Source: Candidatus Saccharimonadota bacterium
Lineage (GTDB): Bacteria; Patescibacteriota; Saccharimonadia; Saccharimonadales; UBA10212
Direction of reading: 5' to 3'
Length of the DNA stretch: 64,000 nucleotides
Assembly (NCBI GenBank): GCA_016176605.1
Contig: JACOWW010000002.1
Span: forward strand, 188,846 to 252,845
Of this stretch, positions 46,852-55,609 are shown one piece after another. The notes beneath the pieces are model-generated. The model was not told the origin of the DNA, did no database searches, and was given only the letters and a program-made list of their open reading frames with translations. Numbering within the stretch: position 1 is the first letter of the stretch; each line of letters begins with the position of its first letter. Position numbers and translations under genes: made by a program.

Positions 46852-47553
46852 CTATCTTTTTAAGCCTTTGATTTTAAGAGGATCGCGCCGGACATCTTTG
46901 TAGGCTTTGGGCAGCATTTGTTCTGGCGACCAATCACGGACAAGTTTCTTAAGACTCGCGGCACTGCCAGTTTGGTATTTACCACTAAGATTCTTGTATT
47001 CGCCCTCCACTGGACCAGTTTCATAAAAAACCATCTGGGCAATTCGCTCGCCAACTGGCAACACAACGCTTTCATGCTGATTCATGTTGTAGACCTCCAG
47101 GGTCCAGCGATTTATATAGCCGGGATCGCCCCAGCCGGCATCGATGCAAACGGCTACGCCATTGCGGCCCCAGGTGCTCCGAGCTTGAAGAGTGCTGGTT
47201 CCGGGCGCTTTGATACCGATAAACTCATGAGTGTGGCCAAGCAGTCGCTCGCCTGGCCGGACAACAATAATCGGTTGGTTGGGCGGGATGCCCTCAAATA
47301 GCTGCCGCCCGTTATTTTTAGCCCAGTCCTTGTGTATCTCTGCCTCATACGGCCCGTCAAAGTAACGGTCCACGTCCTTAAGATCAAATGGATTATAAAA
47401 ACCACTAACACCAGTCCTTTCCGTCCTGTAAAACCAATTGCCTAGGGTAACATCGATACTGCTACCAGCAATGTTCTCTTCAATAAGTGGATGACAAATA
47501 ATATGGCCTCGCTTAATGGCTTCTTTGATTTGAACGTTACTATAAACAGACAT
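46852..47553 (-). CDS. dcd: dCTP deaminase / dUTPase family
   Basis: AGSSIDVTLGNWFYR; GTSTLQARSTWGRNGVAVCIDAGWGDPGYINRWTLEV. Confidence 0.88.
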   Translation of the reverse strand: MSVYSNVQIKEAIKRGHIICHPLIEENIAGSSIDVTLGNWFYRTERTGVSGFYNPFDLKDVDRYFDGPYEAEIHKDWAKNNGRQLFEGIPPNQPIIVVRPGERLLGHTHEFIGIKAPGTSTLQARSTWGRNGVAVCIDAGWGDPGYINRWTLEVYNMNQHESVVLPVGERIAQMVFYETGPVEGEYKNLSGKYQTGSAASLKKLVRDWSPEQMLPKAYKDVRRDPLKIKGLKR

Positions 47554-47596
47554 TAATTAATTACCCCTGTTTTTACTAGTTTACAAGAGCCTTGCC

Positions 47597-48589
47597 TTAG
47601 ACAGCAACTTTTATGCTCGGGCCCATGGTTGAGCTCACGTAGATCGAATTAATGTAAGTACCCTTGAGACTTGCTGGTTTAGCCCCGCGGATACTGCTAA
47701 GAATTAAGTCGGCATTCTGATGCAGTTTTTCAGGTCCAAAACTTACCTTACCAATCCCAAGATGGACGATGCCGGCTTGGTCGACACGGTACTCCACGCG
47801 GCCGGCCTTAGCTTCTTTGATGGCTTTGGGTATATCTGTAGTAATGGTGCCGCTTTTGGGGTTGGGCATCAGGCCTTTGGGACCGAGTAATTTGGCGTAT
47901 TTGCCAAGACGGGCCATCAGATTGGGACTAGATATTAAAACATCAAAATCAATCTCTTCTTTGTCTAGCTTGGCAAGCAAATCAGCCTCACCGGCTATAT
48001 CAGCGCCAGCGGCTTTGGCTTTGGTGACTTCATCACCTTCGGCAAAGACTGCGACGCGCAATGTCTTGCCTGTTCCGGCGGGCAAAGTTACGTTGTCACG
48101 GACATTTTGGTCGGCTTGGGTAGGATCAACGCCGAGATTAACGTGCAGCTCAACCGTCGCATCAAATTTGGTGGTTGATGTCTTCGTGGCCAAATCCAAT
48201 GCTTCCGCTAAAGGGTATAGCCGGCCTTTCTCGACCAATTTAGCCATTTCGCGGTATTTTTTGCCGGCTCGTTCCAAACGACTGCGAGGCGGTTTTTTAG
48301 CCTCTTTTGGTGCTTCAGGAGCAACTTTTCCAGCCCTTATCCGCTCCTGGCGGGCTCGCTCTTCCTCAGCTTCTTTAATTGCCTTTGCACTACGCCTCCC
48401 CGCCTTGGCGGCCGCCTTCGGCTCGGCAGTAACTAGTAATTCGGAATTAGGAATTAGCCTTTCCGCTTCTTCTGGCTCTGGCTTTACTTTTTCCGTCTTT
48501 ACTTTGCTATTTACTAATTTCTTTTTGCTAGTTTCTAATTTCTGCGCCTTCGGCGCTTTGGGCTTGACACCTGTTTTCTTATCTACCAT
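47597..48589 (-). CDS. rplA: Ribosomal protein L1 with ~95-aa N-terminal extension
   Basis: Core KFDATVELHVNLGVDPTQADQNVRDNVTLPAGTGKTLRVAVFAEG; MPNPKSGTIT; ORF open through the extension with SD (AGAGGAT) before ATG. Confidence 0.92.
   Translation of the reverse strand: MVDKKTGVKPKAPKAQKLETSKKKLVNSKVKTEKVKPEPEEAERLIPNSELLVTAEPKAAAKAGRRSAKAIKEAEEERARQERIRAGKVAPEAPKEAKKPPRSRLERAGKKYREMAKLVEKGRLYPLAEALDLATKTSTTKFDATVELHVNLGVDPTQADQNVRDNVTLPAGTGKTLRVAVFAEGDEVTKAKAAGADIAGEADLLAKLDKEEIDFDVLISSPNLMARLGKYAKLLGPKGLMPNPKSGTITTDIPKAIKEAKAGRVEYRVDQAGIVHLGIGKVSFGPEKLHQNADLILSSIRGAKPASLKGTYINSIYVSSTMGPSIKVAV
48428..48546 (-). repeat. Intercistronic-module sequence embedded in the rplA coding region
   Basis: Minus strand GCAGAAATTAGAAACTAGCAAAAAGAAATTAGTAAATAGCAA ... 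AGGCTAATTCCTAATTCCGAATTACTAGTTAC matches arms of the module at 49082, 61752, 62288, 62934. Confidence 0.7.
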
Positions 48590-48637
48590 TTCTATCCTCT
48601 ACTTCCATCTTTCGACTTCGCTCAGGGTTTCGGTCGA

Positions 48638-49066
48638 TCATTGATCGACCTCAACGCCCATGCTGCGGGCTGTGCCGGCGACCATTTTTTTAATAGCTTC
48701 TACGTCCTCGGTGTTCATATCGGCGGCTTTGGATTGGGCTATTTCGGCCAGCTGGGCTTGGCTCAATTTCTTCTCTAGTTTTTCCCTGTTCGGCTCGCCC
48801 GAACCTTTCTCAACCTTGAGGGCAGCCAAAATCAGCTCGTCAGTTGGCGTCCCCACCACCCGCCAGCTCATGGTGCGATCGTCGTAAATGCTAACATGCA
48901 CCGTTAGCATTTGTCCCATCCGGTCCTTGGTCTGGTCATTGAATGGGTTAATAAAGTCCATCATATTAACACCGTATTGGCCCAATGTCGAACCAACGGG
49001 CGGCGCAGCACTAGCTTGTCCGCCGCGGACTTTTATTTTTAGCGTCGCTTTAACTTCCTTGGCCAT
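48638..49066 (-). CDS. rplK: Ribosomal protein L11
   Basis: KIKVRGGQASAAPPVGSTLGQYGVNMMDFINPFNDQT. Confidence 0.95.
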   Translation of the reverse strand: MAKEVKATLKIKVRGGQASAAPPVGSTLGQYGVNMMDFINPFNDQTKDRMGQMLTVHVSIYDDRTMSWRVVGTPTDELILAALKVEKGSGEPNREKLEKKLSQAQLAEIAQSKAADMNTEDVEAIKKMVAGTARSMGVEVDQ

Positions 49067-49081
49067 CAGATGCTCCCTTCG

Positions 49082-49168
49082 GTCACAGAAACTAGAAAAT
49101 AGAAACTAGGAACTAGTATTTCTGCTAATTTCTGATTACTAATTTCTAATTTCTTAATACGTAGCATG
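49082..49168 (-). repeat. Intercistronic stop-to-SD hairpin module, copy D (nusG-rplK)
   Basis: Minus strand TAA-CATGCTACGTATTAAGAAATTAGAAATTAGTAATCAGAAATTAGCAGAAATACTAGTTCCTAGTTTCTATTTTCTAGTTTCTGTGACCGAAGGGAGC. Confidence 0.88.
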
Positions 49169-49735
49169 TTAGACTCTCTTTACTTGTAGGCCGTCCAGCT
49201 CCACTGGAGTTTCTCGGCCAAACATATTAACTAATACTTTTAGTTTACCTTTTTGGGCATCAATTTCATTAATTGCGCCGTCAAAGCCCTTAAATGGCCC
49301 GTCGATAATATTAACAACTTCACCCACGCGGTAATCAAATTTATGCTTGGGTTCCTCGCGGCCCATGCGCTTCATAATTTTATTAATTTCATCCTGCTCC
49401 AAAGGAGTTGGCTCGGTACCCGTACCGACAAAACCAGTAACATTGGGTGTATTGCGCACGATATACCAGGCGTCTTCAGAGAGTTTCATCTCGACTAAAA
49501 CATAACCTTGGAAAATACGCTTCTCGACAATTTTACGTTTGCCGTTTTTTATTTCTATCATTTTTTCTTTAGGTACTAGAACTTGGAAGATTTTATCACC
49601 CATGTCTAGCGAGTCAGCCCGCTGACGGATGCTTTCGGCCACTTTTTCCTCGTACCCGCTATAGGTATGGATAGCGTACCAATGTTTGGTTGAATCATAC
49701 CGTTTAACCACAGGCGCCTCCCTTTGTCGGCGCAA
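49169..49735 (-). CDS. nusG: Transcription termination/antitermination protein NusG
   Basis: WYAIHTYSGYEEKVAESIRQRA; FQGYVLVEMKLSEDAWYIVRNTPNVTGFVG; VGEVVNIIDGPFKGFDGAINEID. Confidence 0.95.
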   Translation of the reverse strand: MRRQREAPVVKRYDSTKHWYAIHTYSGYEEKVAESIRQRADSLDMGDKIFQVLVPKEKMIEIKNGKRKIVEKRIFQGYVLVEMKLSEDAWYIVRNTPNVTGFVGTGTEPTPLEQDEINKIMKRMGREEPKHKFDYRVGEVVNIIDGPFKGFDGAINEIDAQKGKLKVLVNMFGRETPVELDGLQVKRV

Positions 49736-49810
49736 TGATCAATGCATTAGACCATTGGCTATTTATACATTCATTGACATTTGAGCATTGACACTTGAGC
49801 ATTTCCTGCT
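49728..49810 (-). repeat. CAATG-word intercistronic hairpin region (secE-nusG)
   Basis: CAATGATCAATGCATTAGACCATTGG...CATTCATTGACATTTGAGCATTGACACTTGAGCATT. Confidence 0.75.
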
Positions 49811-50218
49811 TCATTGTTTTAGAATTACTTTCTTAAATATCTGATCTAGGATCCAGTCCACGCCGGCGACTAATGCTCCGAACACAATCGCGAAGATGAA
49901 TACAGCCACTGTTAAGCGCCATGTTTCACGGCGGTTAGGCCAACTAACATGGCGAAGCTCGCGCCAGGAATTTACAAAATAAATTGGCATTAACCAGCGC
50001 AAAGGCCGCACCAGCGGCCCTAGCGGTCGGAAGATGAGCGCAAAAACTTCTCCGATTTTTCGTATTACGCCGAGTCGTGGTATTTTTTTTCTGACTTTGG
50101 AGACTTTGGGCGGCATTTGGCTGGCTGGCGCTTTGGATCGAGCTAATTCTGCCTGTTCACGAACGCTCAGCGCTTTACGTATCCTAATTTTTTTCGGCTT
50201 AGGGCGTACTTTAGCCAT
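49811..50218 (-). CDS. secE: Preprotein translocase subunit SecE with basic N-terminal extension
   Basis: YFVNSWRELRHVSWPNRRETWRLTVAVFIFAIVFGALVAGVDWILDQIFK; upstream of nusG. Confidence 0.92.
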   Translation of the reverse strand: MAKVRPKPKKIRIRKALSVREQAELARSKAPASQMPPKVSKVRKKIPRLGVIRKIGEVFALIFRPLGPLVRPLRWLMPIYFVNSWRELRHVSWPNRRETWRLTVAVFIFAIVFGALVAGVDWILDQIFKKVILKQ

Positions 50219-50377
50219 TAATCCGCCTTAACCCGCCTAAAAATCTGTGAATTTTGTGCGGGTAAACTTTCTTTAAATTAATACAATCGGTCATAGAACA
50301 CTTTGCTCGCCACGGGTTGGCGGACAATCTACTCCTCTGCTCGCCTAAAACTGCGCAGAAACTTAGGCGAGTGAACT

Positions 50378-50403
50378 AAAAAAGCCTACGCTAATGTGTA
50401 GGC
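50378..50403 (-). terminator. Rho-independent terminator
   Basis: Minus strand GCCTACACATTAGCGTAGGCTTTTTT downstream of 50446..51150. Confidence 0.8.
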
Positions 50404-50445
50404 CAATAAGTCAATACTACCAGATATTATTATCTGTCGCAATCC

Positions 50446-51150
50446 CTATATTGGCTGGATGCGCGGTTTGTGAGTTTTAATAACTTTCTGCAGCGGTTTA
50501 GCATTCGGCATCAGTTCCTCTAATACCTGCCAGAACCTTGGACTATGATTTAAGTACTTGGTGTGTACCAATTCGTGTAAAATGACATAGTCAATCAGTT
50601 CCCAGGGTAATTGCATTAGGAAATAACTGAGGGTAATAACTTTATGGCTTGAACAGCTACCCCAGCGCGAGGTCAGTTTCCTGATTTTAAGCTCTTTGTA
50701 CGAATAATTGTGCAGAGCGCTCAGGGACTTTACGCGCTGCGGCAGGATAACCCTAGCTTCGTTATAAAGCGCCTTCTCACTGATCATCCGGGCCTTCAAC
50801 TGGACCCGCTCGTCTTGGTCGCCGTATGGTCCGGTTATATAAATTCCGATTTTATCAATACGCGTTTTTATGTATGAAAAATGTGGATCGTGATTGAAAT
50901 AAAGGGTATGAGCCTTGCCAATTTTCATTCCGTCTCGCAATTGAGCGTGTTGGTTGAGTACCTGCTGTTCATTTATCCAGTCTGCGCGGCTTTTAGCGAA
51001 GCTTATGCCTGCGGCGTATGAGGCCCAGTAGGGTAAGCCAATTCTGACGCGCCCGGCGGCGTTAATACTTAACCGTAGGCTGTGGGTACCTCGCCGCTTG
51101 GCGAGAGTAATTTCACCTATGCCTTCGATATATACCTGGCGCTGTGCCAT
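50446..51150 (-). CDS. YgjP-like (DUF45) metallopeptidase
   Basis: LTSRWGSCSSHKVITLSYFLMQLPWELIDYVILHELVHTKYLNHSPRFW. Confidence 0.9.
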   Translation of the reverse strand: MAQRQVYIEGIGEITLAKRRGTHSLRLSINAAGRVRIGLPYWASYAAGISFAKSRADWINEQQVLNQHAQLRDGMKIGKAHTLYFNHDPHFSYIKTRIDKIGIYITGPYGDQDERVQLKARMISEKALYNEARVILPQRVKSLSALHNYSYKELKIRKLTSRWGSCSSHKVITLSYFLMQLPWELIDYVILHELVHTKYLNHSPRFWQVLEELMPNAKPLQKVIKTHKPRIQPI

Positions 51151-51178
51151 TCGACTCCTTTGGGTCGCCCGTAGTAAA

Positions 51179-51859
51179 CTATTGAGTTATTGAAATGTTG
51201 CGCCTGGCCACGTCCAGTGGAACAATTGGCCGGCGCGGAATAAGGTTGACTAGTTCCGGCTTGGTGATGTTACTTTGCACGGTATCGCTCGGAATCAAAC
51301 CCATCTGATACAGCCGATTCACGATGGCACTCTTTTGTGTCACGAAGGCGTGTTTGCCGCTAATCACTAGATATTGCTCGTCTTTGGGGTTTTGCATTGT
51401 CGACAGCTGGCGGTTGAAACTCTCATGCGTTTGCGGCTCGGCGTATTTGTCGTCGTAGGTGCGACGGTCACGACGTTGGGTCCGGATATAAGCGCTTTCA
51501 ACGTCTATCTGCAGCCAAATAAGAAGATGGGCAGCTCTATGCTTAGCGGCTAATTCCCGCAGTCCTCGGCGCTGGCTGACCCGCAAGGTATTGGCGTCGT
51601 AGGCCACACTCAGGCCAGCGCTTAAAAACTCCTCGCTCATATAATTCATAAGGTGGCTAACTATAGCGTTTTCTTGATTGTCGTAGCGCGGATTAGCAAA
51701 CAATTCGCTGCGTACACGGTCGGCGCTGACATGTGCTAAGCTAATGTGCTCCGTTAAATTTCTGGCCACAAAGCTTTTTCCCGAGCCCGGAAAACCATAT
51801 AAACATATCAAAACTGGTTTATTTAAAATTATTTTAGCCATTCTATTAAAGCCTTCCAA
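51179..51859 (-). CDS. P-loop ATPase/kinase (AAA_33-like)
   Basis: LICLYGFPGSGKSFVARNL Walker A; DRVRSELFANPRYD; RRTYDDKYAEP. Confidence 0.75.
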   Translation of the reverse strand: MEGFNRMAKIILNKPVLICLYGFPGSGKSFVARNLTEHISLAHVSADRVRSELFANPRYDNQENAIVSHLMNYMSEEFLSAGLSVAYDANTLRVSQRRGLRELAAKHRAAHLLIWLQIDVESAYIRTQRRDRRTYDDKYAEPQTHESFNRQLSTMQNPKDEQYLVISGKHAFVTQKSAIVNRLYQMGLIPSDTVQSNITKPELVNLIPRRPIVPLDVARRNISITQ

Positions 51860-51969
51860 CTGATACTATCACCTCTGTGCCTTATCATAAAATGCTTATG
51901 GTCCTTCGACAGCGCTCAGGATCATTCGTCTCGCAGATGGTTTACCATGAGCAAGCGGAGCGAGTCGAA

Positions 51970-52046
51970 TGGCAGGGGTGGAGGGACTTGAACCCCCTAC
52001 CTTCGGTTTTGGAGACCGACGCTCTAGCCAGATGAGCTACACCCCT
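51970..52046 (-). tRNA. tRNA-Trp (anticodon CCA), CCA encoded
   Basis: Minus strand AGGGGTG TA GCTC...TCGGT CTCCAAA ACCGA...CACCCCT G CCA. Confidence 0.92.
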
Positions 52047-52178
52047 TCGTCAGATAAATTATACATTGTTATATGCCTCTATAGGGAAAGGTAGTAGCGC
52101 TGGTCCCGCCAACGGCGGGATTTGGATTCATTCCAAAAAGCGCGTTGAAGGAAAACCGTATGGTTGTCCTTCAAATTT

Positions 52179-52382
52179 TTAGCGGCGAGGCTTAACGACG
52201 TTGCGGCCTAAGTTTTTCCTGGTCTCTGATTGTTTGGCGATGATGCGCTTAACCGGGCAATATTTTTTAAGTTCAACTTTATCAGGCACATTCATAGTAT
52301 TTTTGGTTGAGTAATAGTGACGCCCGCCACAGGCGTCGCAGACCAATCCGATAATTTTCCGCTTCTCACTTTTCTTAGCCAT
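52179..52382 (-). CDS. rpmG: Ribosomal protein L33
   Basis: [46 protein letters not shown]. Confidence 0.88.
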   Translation of the reverse strand: MAKKSEKRKIIGLVCDACGGRHYYSTKNTMNVPDKVELKKYCPVKRIIAKQSETRKNLGRNVVKPRR

Positions 52383-52534
52383 TCGACTCGATCCTCTCAC
52401 TCATGGTTATAACCATTCAGCTCACTCAGTTCACTCACGGCTATAACCATATCCAATAAATCCTAGCAAACAACAGATAAAAAAACAACACCGCCTATCT
52501 TTCAGAAATGGTATAGTATGTTCAAGCAGAACAT

Positions 52535-53257
52535 ATGTTGTACCCTATCATAACAGAGAAAAAACTAAGGAGCCTGTATCTTGACCAGAACATGTCGATG
52601 ATGCAGATTTCTAGACACTTAGGCTGCTCGCAACGAAAAATTGCCTATTGGATGAGTGAATATCGCATCGAGCGTCGCACACACAGTCAGGCGACCTATT
52701 TAACACATAATCCGACTGGCGATCCTTTTAAAATTATATTACCGGTAACTTCTAATGAATTGATATTATTCGGTTTAGGTATTGGGCTTTATTGGGGTGA
52801 AGGATCGAAATCAAATAAAAACGCTGTGCGTCTTGGCAATACCGACCCAGGTATAATAAAGTGCTTCGTCAAGTTCCTAACTGATCTTTGCGGTGTTAAT
52901 GTGGATTCGTTAAAATTTGGTTTACAAATTTTTTCCGATCTAGATCCAAGTCTCTGCTTAAAGTATTGGGTAAATCAACTGGGGTTACCCGAAAGTCAGT
53001 TTTATAAACCAGTTATAACAAAGTCAGGTTCAATAGGGACTTATCGTGTCAAAAATAAGTACGGAGTTGTTACAATATACTTCGGTAATACGAAACTGCG
53101 TAATATAATTGCAGGGCAAATTGCTGAAGCGGCTTCATTATTTGGAAAGACAGGCCGACGTAGCTTAGTGGTAAAGCACACGCATGGTAAGCGTGAGAGC
53201 ACGAGTTCAATCCTCGTCGTCGGCTCCATAAATCAGAAAAATAAGATTGTTGCTTAG
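52535..53257 (+). CDS. HTH + LAGLIDADG-like (homing-endonuclease-type fold) protein; 3' end overlaps tRNA-Thr
   Basis: N-terminal HTH (MSMMQISRHLGCSQRKIAYWMSEYRI); LILFGLGIGLYWGEGSKSNKNAVRLGNTDPGIIKCFVKFL; final ~25 codons lie within tRNA-Thr(GGT). Confidence 0.6.
   Translation: MLYPIITEKKLRSLYLDQNMSMMQISRHLGCSQRKIAYWMSEYRIERRTHSQATYLTHNPTGDPFKIILPVTSNELILFGLGIGLYWGEGSKSNKNAVRLGNTDPGIIKCFVKFLTDLCGVNVDSLKFGLQIFSDLDPSLCLKYWVNQLGLPESQFYKPVITKSGSIGTYRVKNKYGVVTIYFGNTKLRNIIAGQIAEAASLFGKTGRRSLVVKHTHGKRESTSSILVVGSINQKNKIVA
53154..53228 (+). tRNA. tRNA-Thr (anticodon GGT), CCA encoded
   Basis: GCCGACG TA GCTTAGTGGTAAAGC ... CACGC ATGGTAA GCGTG ... CGTCGGC T CCA. Confidence 0.92.
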
Positions 53258-54294
53258 TTTTTTGATTGCTGGATGGCGTCTTGGACTTTCTGGAGGGCTT
53301 CTTGGACGCTATTGGCTTGGATTTTAGCGCCGGCGGCTTGTTTGTGACCGCCGCCGCCAAGCTTGTGAGCCAAAGCTGCCACGTCAATTCCGCCAGTGAC
53401 AGATCGGAAAGAAACTGAGTATACATTCGGGCCTGATGCTAGTTCTGGATAGATGATAAAGCCCCAATTGTTGTTCTCGAAATTCCTAGCGAATTGGCTA
53501 GTAAATATTTCAGCTGCAGCCTTTAATGCCGATACTTTGCTCTCTTGGCTCATTGAATGGTCTGGTGAGTCCTTATCGATGAACGAATAGGTGTACCCTT
53601 TGCCGCTGTCTTTGATGTTAGCAGTTACTGCTGAGATGGCCCGCAGCTGGCCAGCGCTATAGCGCTCAGTTTTGTTTTCCAGCTGTTCGATGCTGGCGCC
53701 AGCGTCAATCAGCTCACTGACGATTTTGAATGTTTCTCGATGGCGATGATTGTCATATTTATGGCGGGCAGTATCGGAAATTATGCCCAGTAACGTAGTT
53801 TGGGCATAACCTGTTGGCTTGTTTAGCTTTAAGTCAAAAAACAGCAATTCGTAAAGCTCTTGTGCCGTTGCTGGATTTTTCTTGTTGAAGTATAAAGCTC
53901 CTTCTTCGACATCTAGTTCTTCATGATGATCAATGGCAACGATCTTCGAACTTAGTTGATTAACAATTGTCCGGATAGAACCAGCGTCCGATCTTGAACA
54001 GCGTTCGAAATTCATAGCATCAACCATGATTAGTAAATCAGGGTGCAATTCCTGGACTGCCTGGGGTAAAGACTTAAATTCTAACACTGAATAGTTATCT
54101 AGGAATGAAATGTTCTTCGATGGTTTTTCTTCCAAAACCATTTTAATTTTTTTATTCGGAAAATTCGCTTGCAGCGTAGTCCCCGCAAGTAATACCGAAG
54201 CTACAGCGTCAGGATCCGGCGAAATATGCGAGGTAATTAAGATTTTATTCGCATTATCAACAAGCGACTTTAACTGCTCAATTTGTGATTCCAT
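53254..54294 (-). CDS. DHH-family phosphoesterase (second paralogue)
   Basis: ITSHISPDPDAVASVLLAG; LLIMVDAMNFERC; VAIDHHEELDVEEG; KLGGGGHKQAAGAKI. Confidence 0.88.
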   Translation of the reverse strand: MESQIEQLKSLVDNANKILITSHISPDPDAVASVLLAGTTLQANFPNKKIKMVLEEKPSKNISFLDNYSVLEFKSLPQAVQELHPDLLIMVDAMNFERCSRSDAGSIRTIVNQLSSKIVAIDHHEELDVEEGALYFNKKNPATAQELYELLFFDLKLNKPTGYAQTTLLGIISDTARHKYDNHRHRETFKIVSELIDAGASIEQLENKTERYSAGQLRAISAVTANIKDSGKGYTYSFIDKDSPDHSMSQESKVSALKAAAEIFTSQFARNFENNNWGFIIYPELASGPNVYSVSFRSVTGGIDVAALAHKLGGGGHKQAAGAKIQANSVQEALQKVQDAIQQSKN

Positions 54295-54359
54295 TTGGGC
54301 TAACTATACCATAATCTCGTTGATTCTTATCTGTTATTTTGCTAAACTTACCCTTGTGC

Positions 54360-54435
54360 GCCGACGTAGCTCAGTGGCCAGAGCAGCTGTTTTGTAAACA
54401 GCGGGTCAGCGGTTCGACTCCGCTCGTCGGCTCCA
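54360..54435 (+). tRNA. tRNA-Thr (anticodon TGT), CCA encoded
   Basis: GCCGACG TA GCTCAGTGGCCAGAGC ... GCTGT TTTGTAA ACAGC ... CGTCGGC T CCA. Confidence 0.92.
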
Positions 54436-54535
54436 CAGTTCCTTGATACTTCATCCGGAAAATACCCCGAGTGTCGGATTCATTCCGCACCCGGCGGTGA
54501 TAAGAAACCGCGAAGGGGCGTCTTATGTATTATGT

Positions 54536-54621
54536 GCTGGGGTAGTGAAGCGGTCAAACACTGCAGACTGTAAATCTGCCGGCTTCGGCCTTCGTAGGTT
54601 CGAATCCTACCCCCAGCACCA
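54536..54621 (+). tRNA. tRNA-Tyr (anticodon GTA), long variable arm, CCA encoded
   Basis: GCTGGGG TA GTGAAGCGGTCAAACAC T GCAGA CTGTAAA TCTGC CGGCTTCGGCCTTC GTAGG TTCGAAT CCTAC CCCCAGC A CCA. Confidence 0.93.
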
Positions 54622-54724
54622 TCCTTAATTACCTCCGTTATTTTAAGATAGAGCGAGCGGGACGTTAGAACTTTTTAACATGCTAGTGCTTGCCTTAAGC
54701 TTTGCTACAGAATAATCTACGTTT

Positions 54725-55294
54725 ATGACCTGCGAAACGTTTACTCCACAACATGAAGCTTTTGAACGCATTGAGCTAGTACGTGACTACCTCGGAGCAG
54801 CTCGCGCCGGAGATTTAGATGGGGTTCGCAGTTTAACGCCTCAACTACACGAAACATATAGGGGAGTTACCGACACTTTTGTCCACGAAGTTGAGGAAAC
54901 TGAAGGACTTTTACAAAGAGGTGTGGGAGGTGGTATAGCATCTATAGTGCCTGGTCTAAAAGCGATTAGCAGACTTAGAAGACTTCATCACCTGCCCCTA
55001 AATCTAGTTACTGGATACGAGGCTTATAATGTAGATGTTTTGGTTGACCCGCAGGAGGCATTTGCAGTCAGTAAGGAAGTTATTGACTCTTTGGACGACT
55101 GCGGAGGAGAAGGAAAGAAATACGTTGCATCACATCTAGGCTTTATATACGGACAACTAAAGGCTGAACAACAGTTTGCTAAAGCAGCTCAATTAAACGA
55201 CTTAATGCGGGAGCTAGGAGTCGTAAATAGGTTTACGTATGGCTTTAGAAGCCATCTTTTAGCGCGAAGGGTCCAGCAGTCAGCAGCATCCTAG
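54725..55294 (+). CDS. Hypothetical protein, helical
   Basis: Complete ORF; no family recognised. Confidence 0.5.
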   Translation: MTCETFTPQHEAFERIELVRDYLGAARAGDLDGVRSLTPQLHETYRGVTDTFVHEVEETEGLLQRGVGGGIASIVPGLKAISRLRRLHHLPLNLVTGYEAYNVDVLVDPQEAFAVSKEVIDSLDDCGGEGKKYVASHLGFIYGQLKAEQQFAKAAQLNDLMRELGVVNRFTYGFRSHLLARRVQQSAAS

Positions 55295-55609
55295 CCTCGG
55301 CAACTACGCTGCATCATGGTTCGACAAGCTCACCATTTGCGTGAGGTTGGCGAACCATTTTGTTTGAGAGGGGATTCGAACAGGCGGAGCGATGTCGAGC
55401 CATTCAGCGAGACCGCGAGACGGGTTCGCGACCATTTTGCAAGGCAAAATGAGTTGTGAATCGAAATCCATCCCCTATTCAGCCTGAGCGAAGTCGAAGG
55501 CCAGCACCACACCTTAGAGCGTTAGGGACGTCAGAACAAAAAATATTGTGTTTTAGTAACAAGCTGTATACTTTTTATATAAATAACGTGGTGGGCAGAG
55601 GGAAATACT

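Noticed and set aside
48428-48546. Assembly frameshift or misplaced start as the explanation for repeat sequence inside rplA
   Set aside because: The ORF remains open through ~95 codons with an SD before the ATG, so the extension is reported as likely real, though start mapping is needed
47769-48644. 291-aa plus-strand ORF opposite rplA
   Set aside because: Overlaps the clear L1 gene; low-complexity S/A/L translation
36570-54294. Two DHH phosphoesterases as one duplicated segment
   Set aside because: They are paralogues with clearly different sequences and neighbours; no segmental DNA duplication seen
55340-55480. Possible tmRNA or degenerate tRNA (GGGGATGGATTTCGATTC ... GTTCGAATCCCC on minus strand)
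   Set aside because: The putative T-arm does not form a 5-bp stem and there is no tag ORF or tRNA-like acceptor with CCA; treated as a repeat-rich spacer
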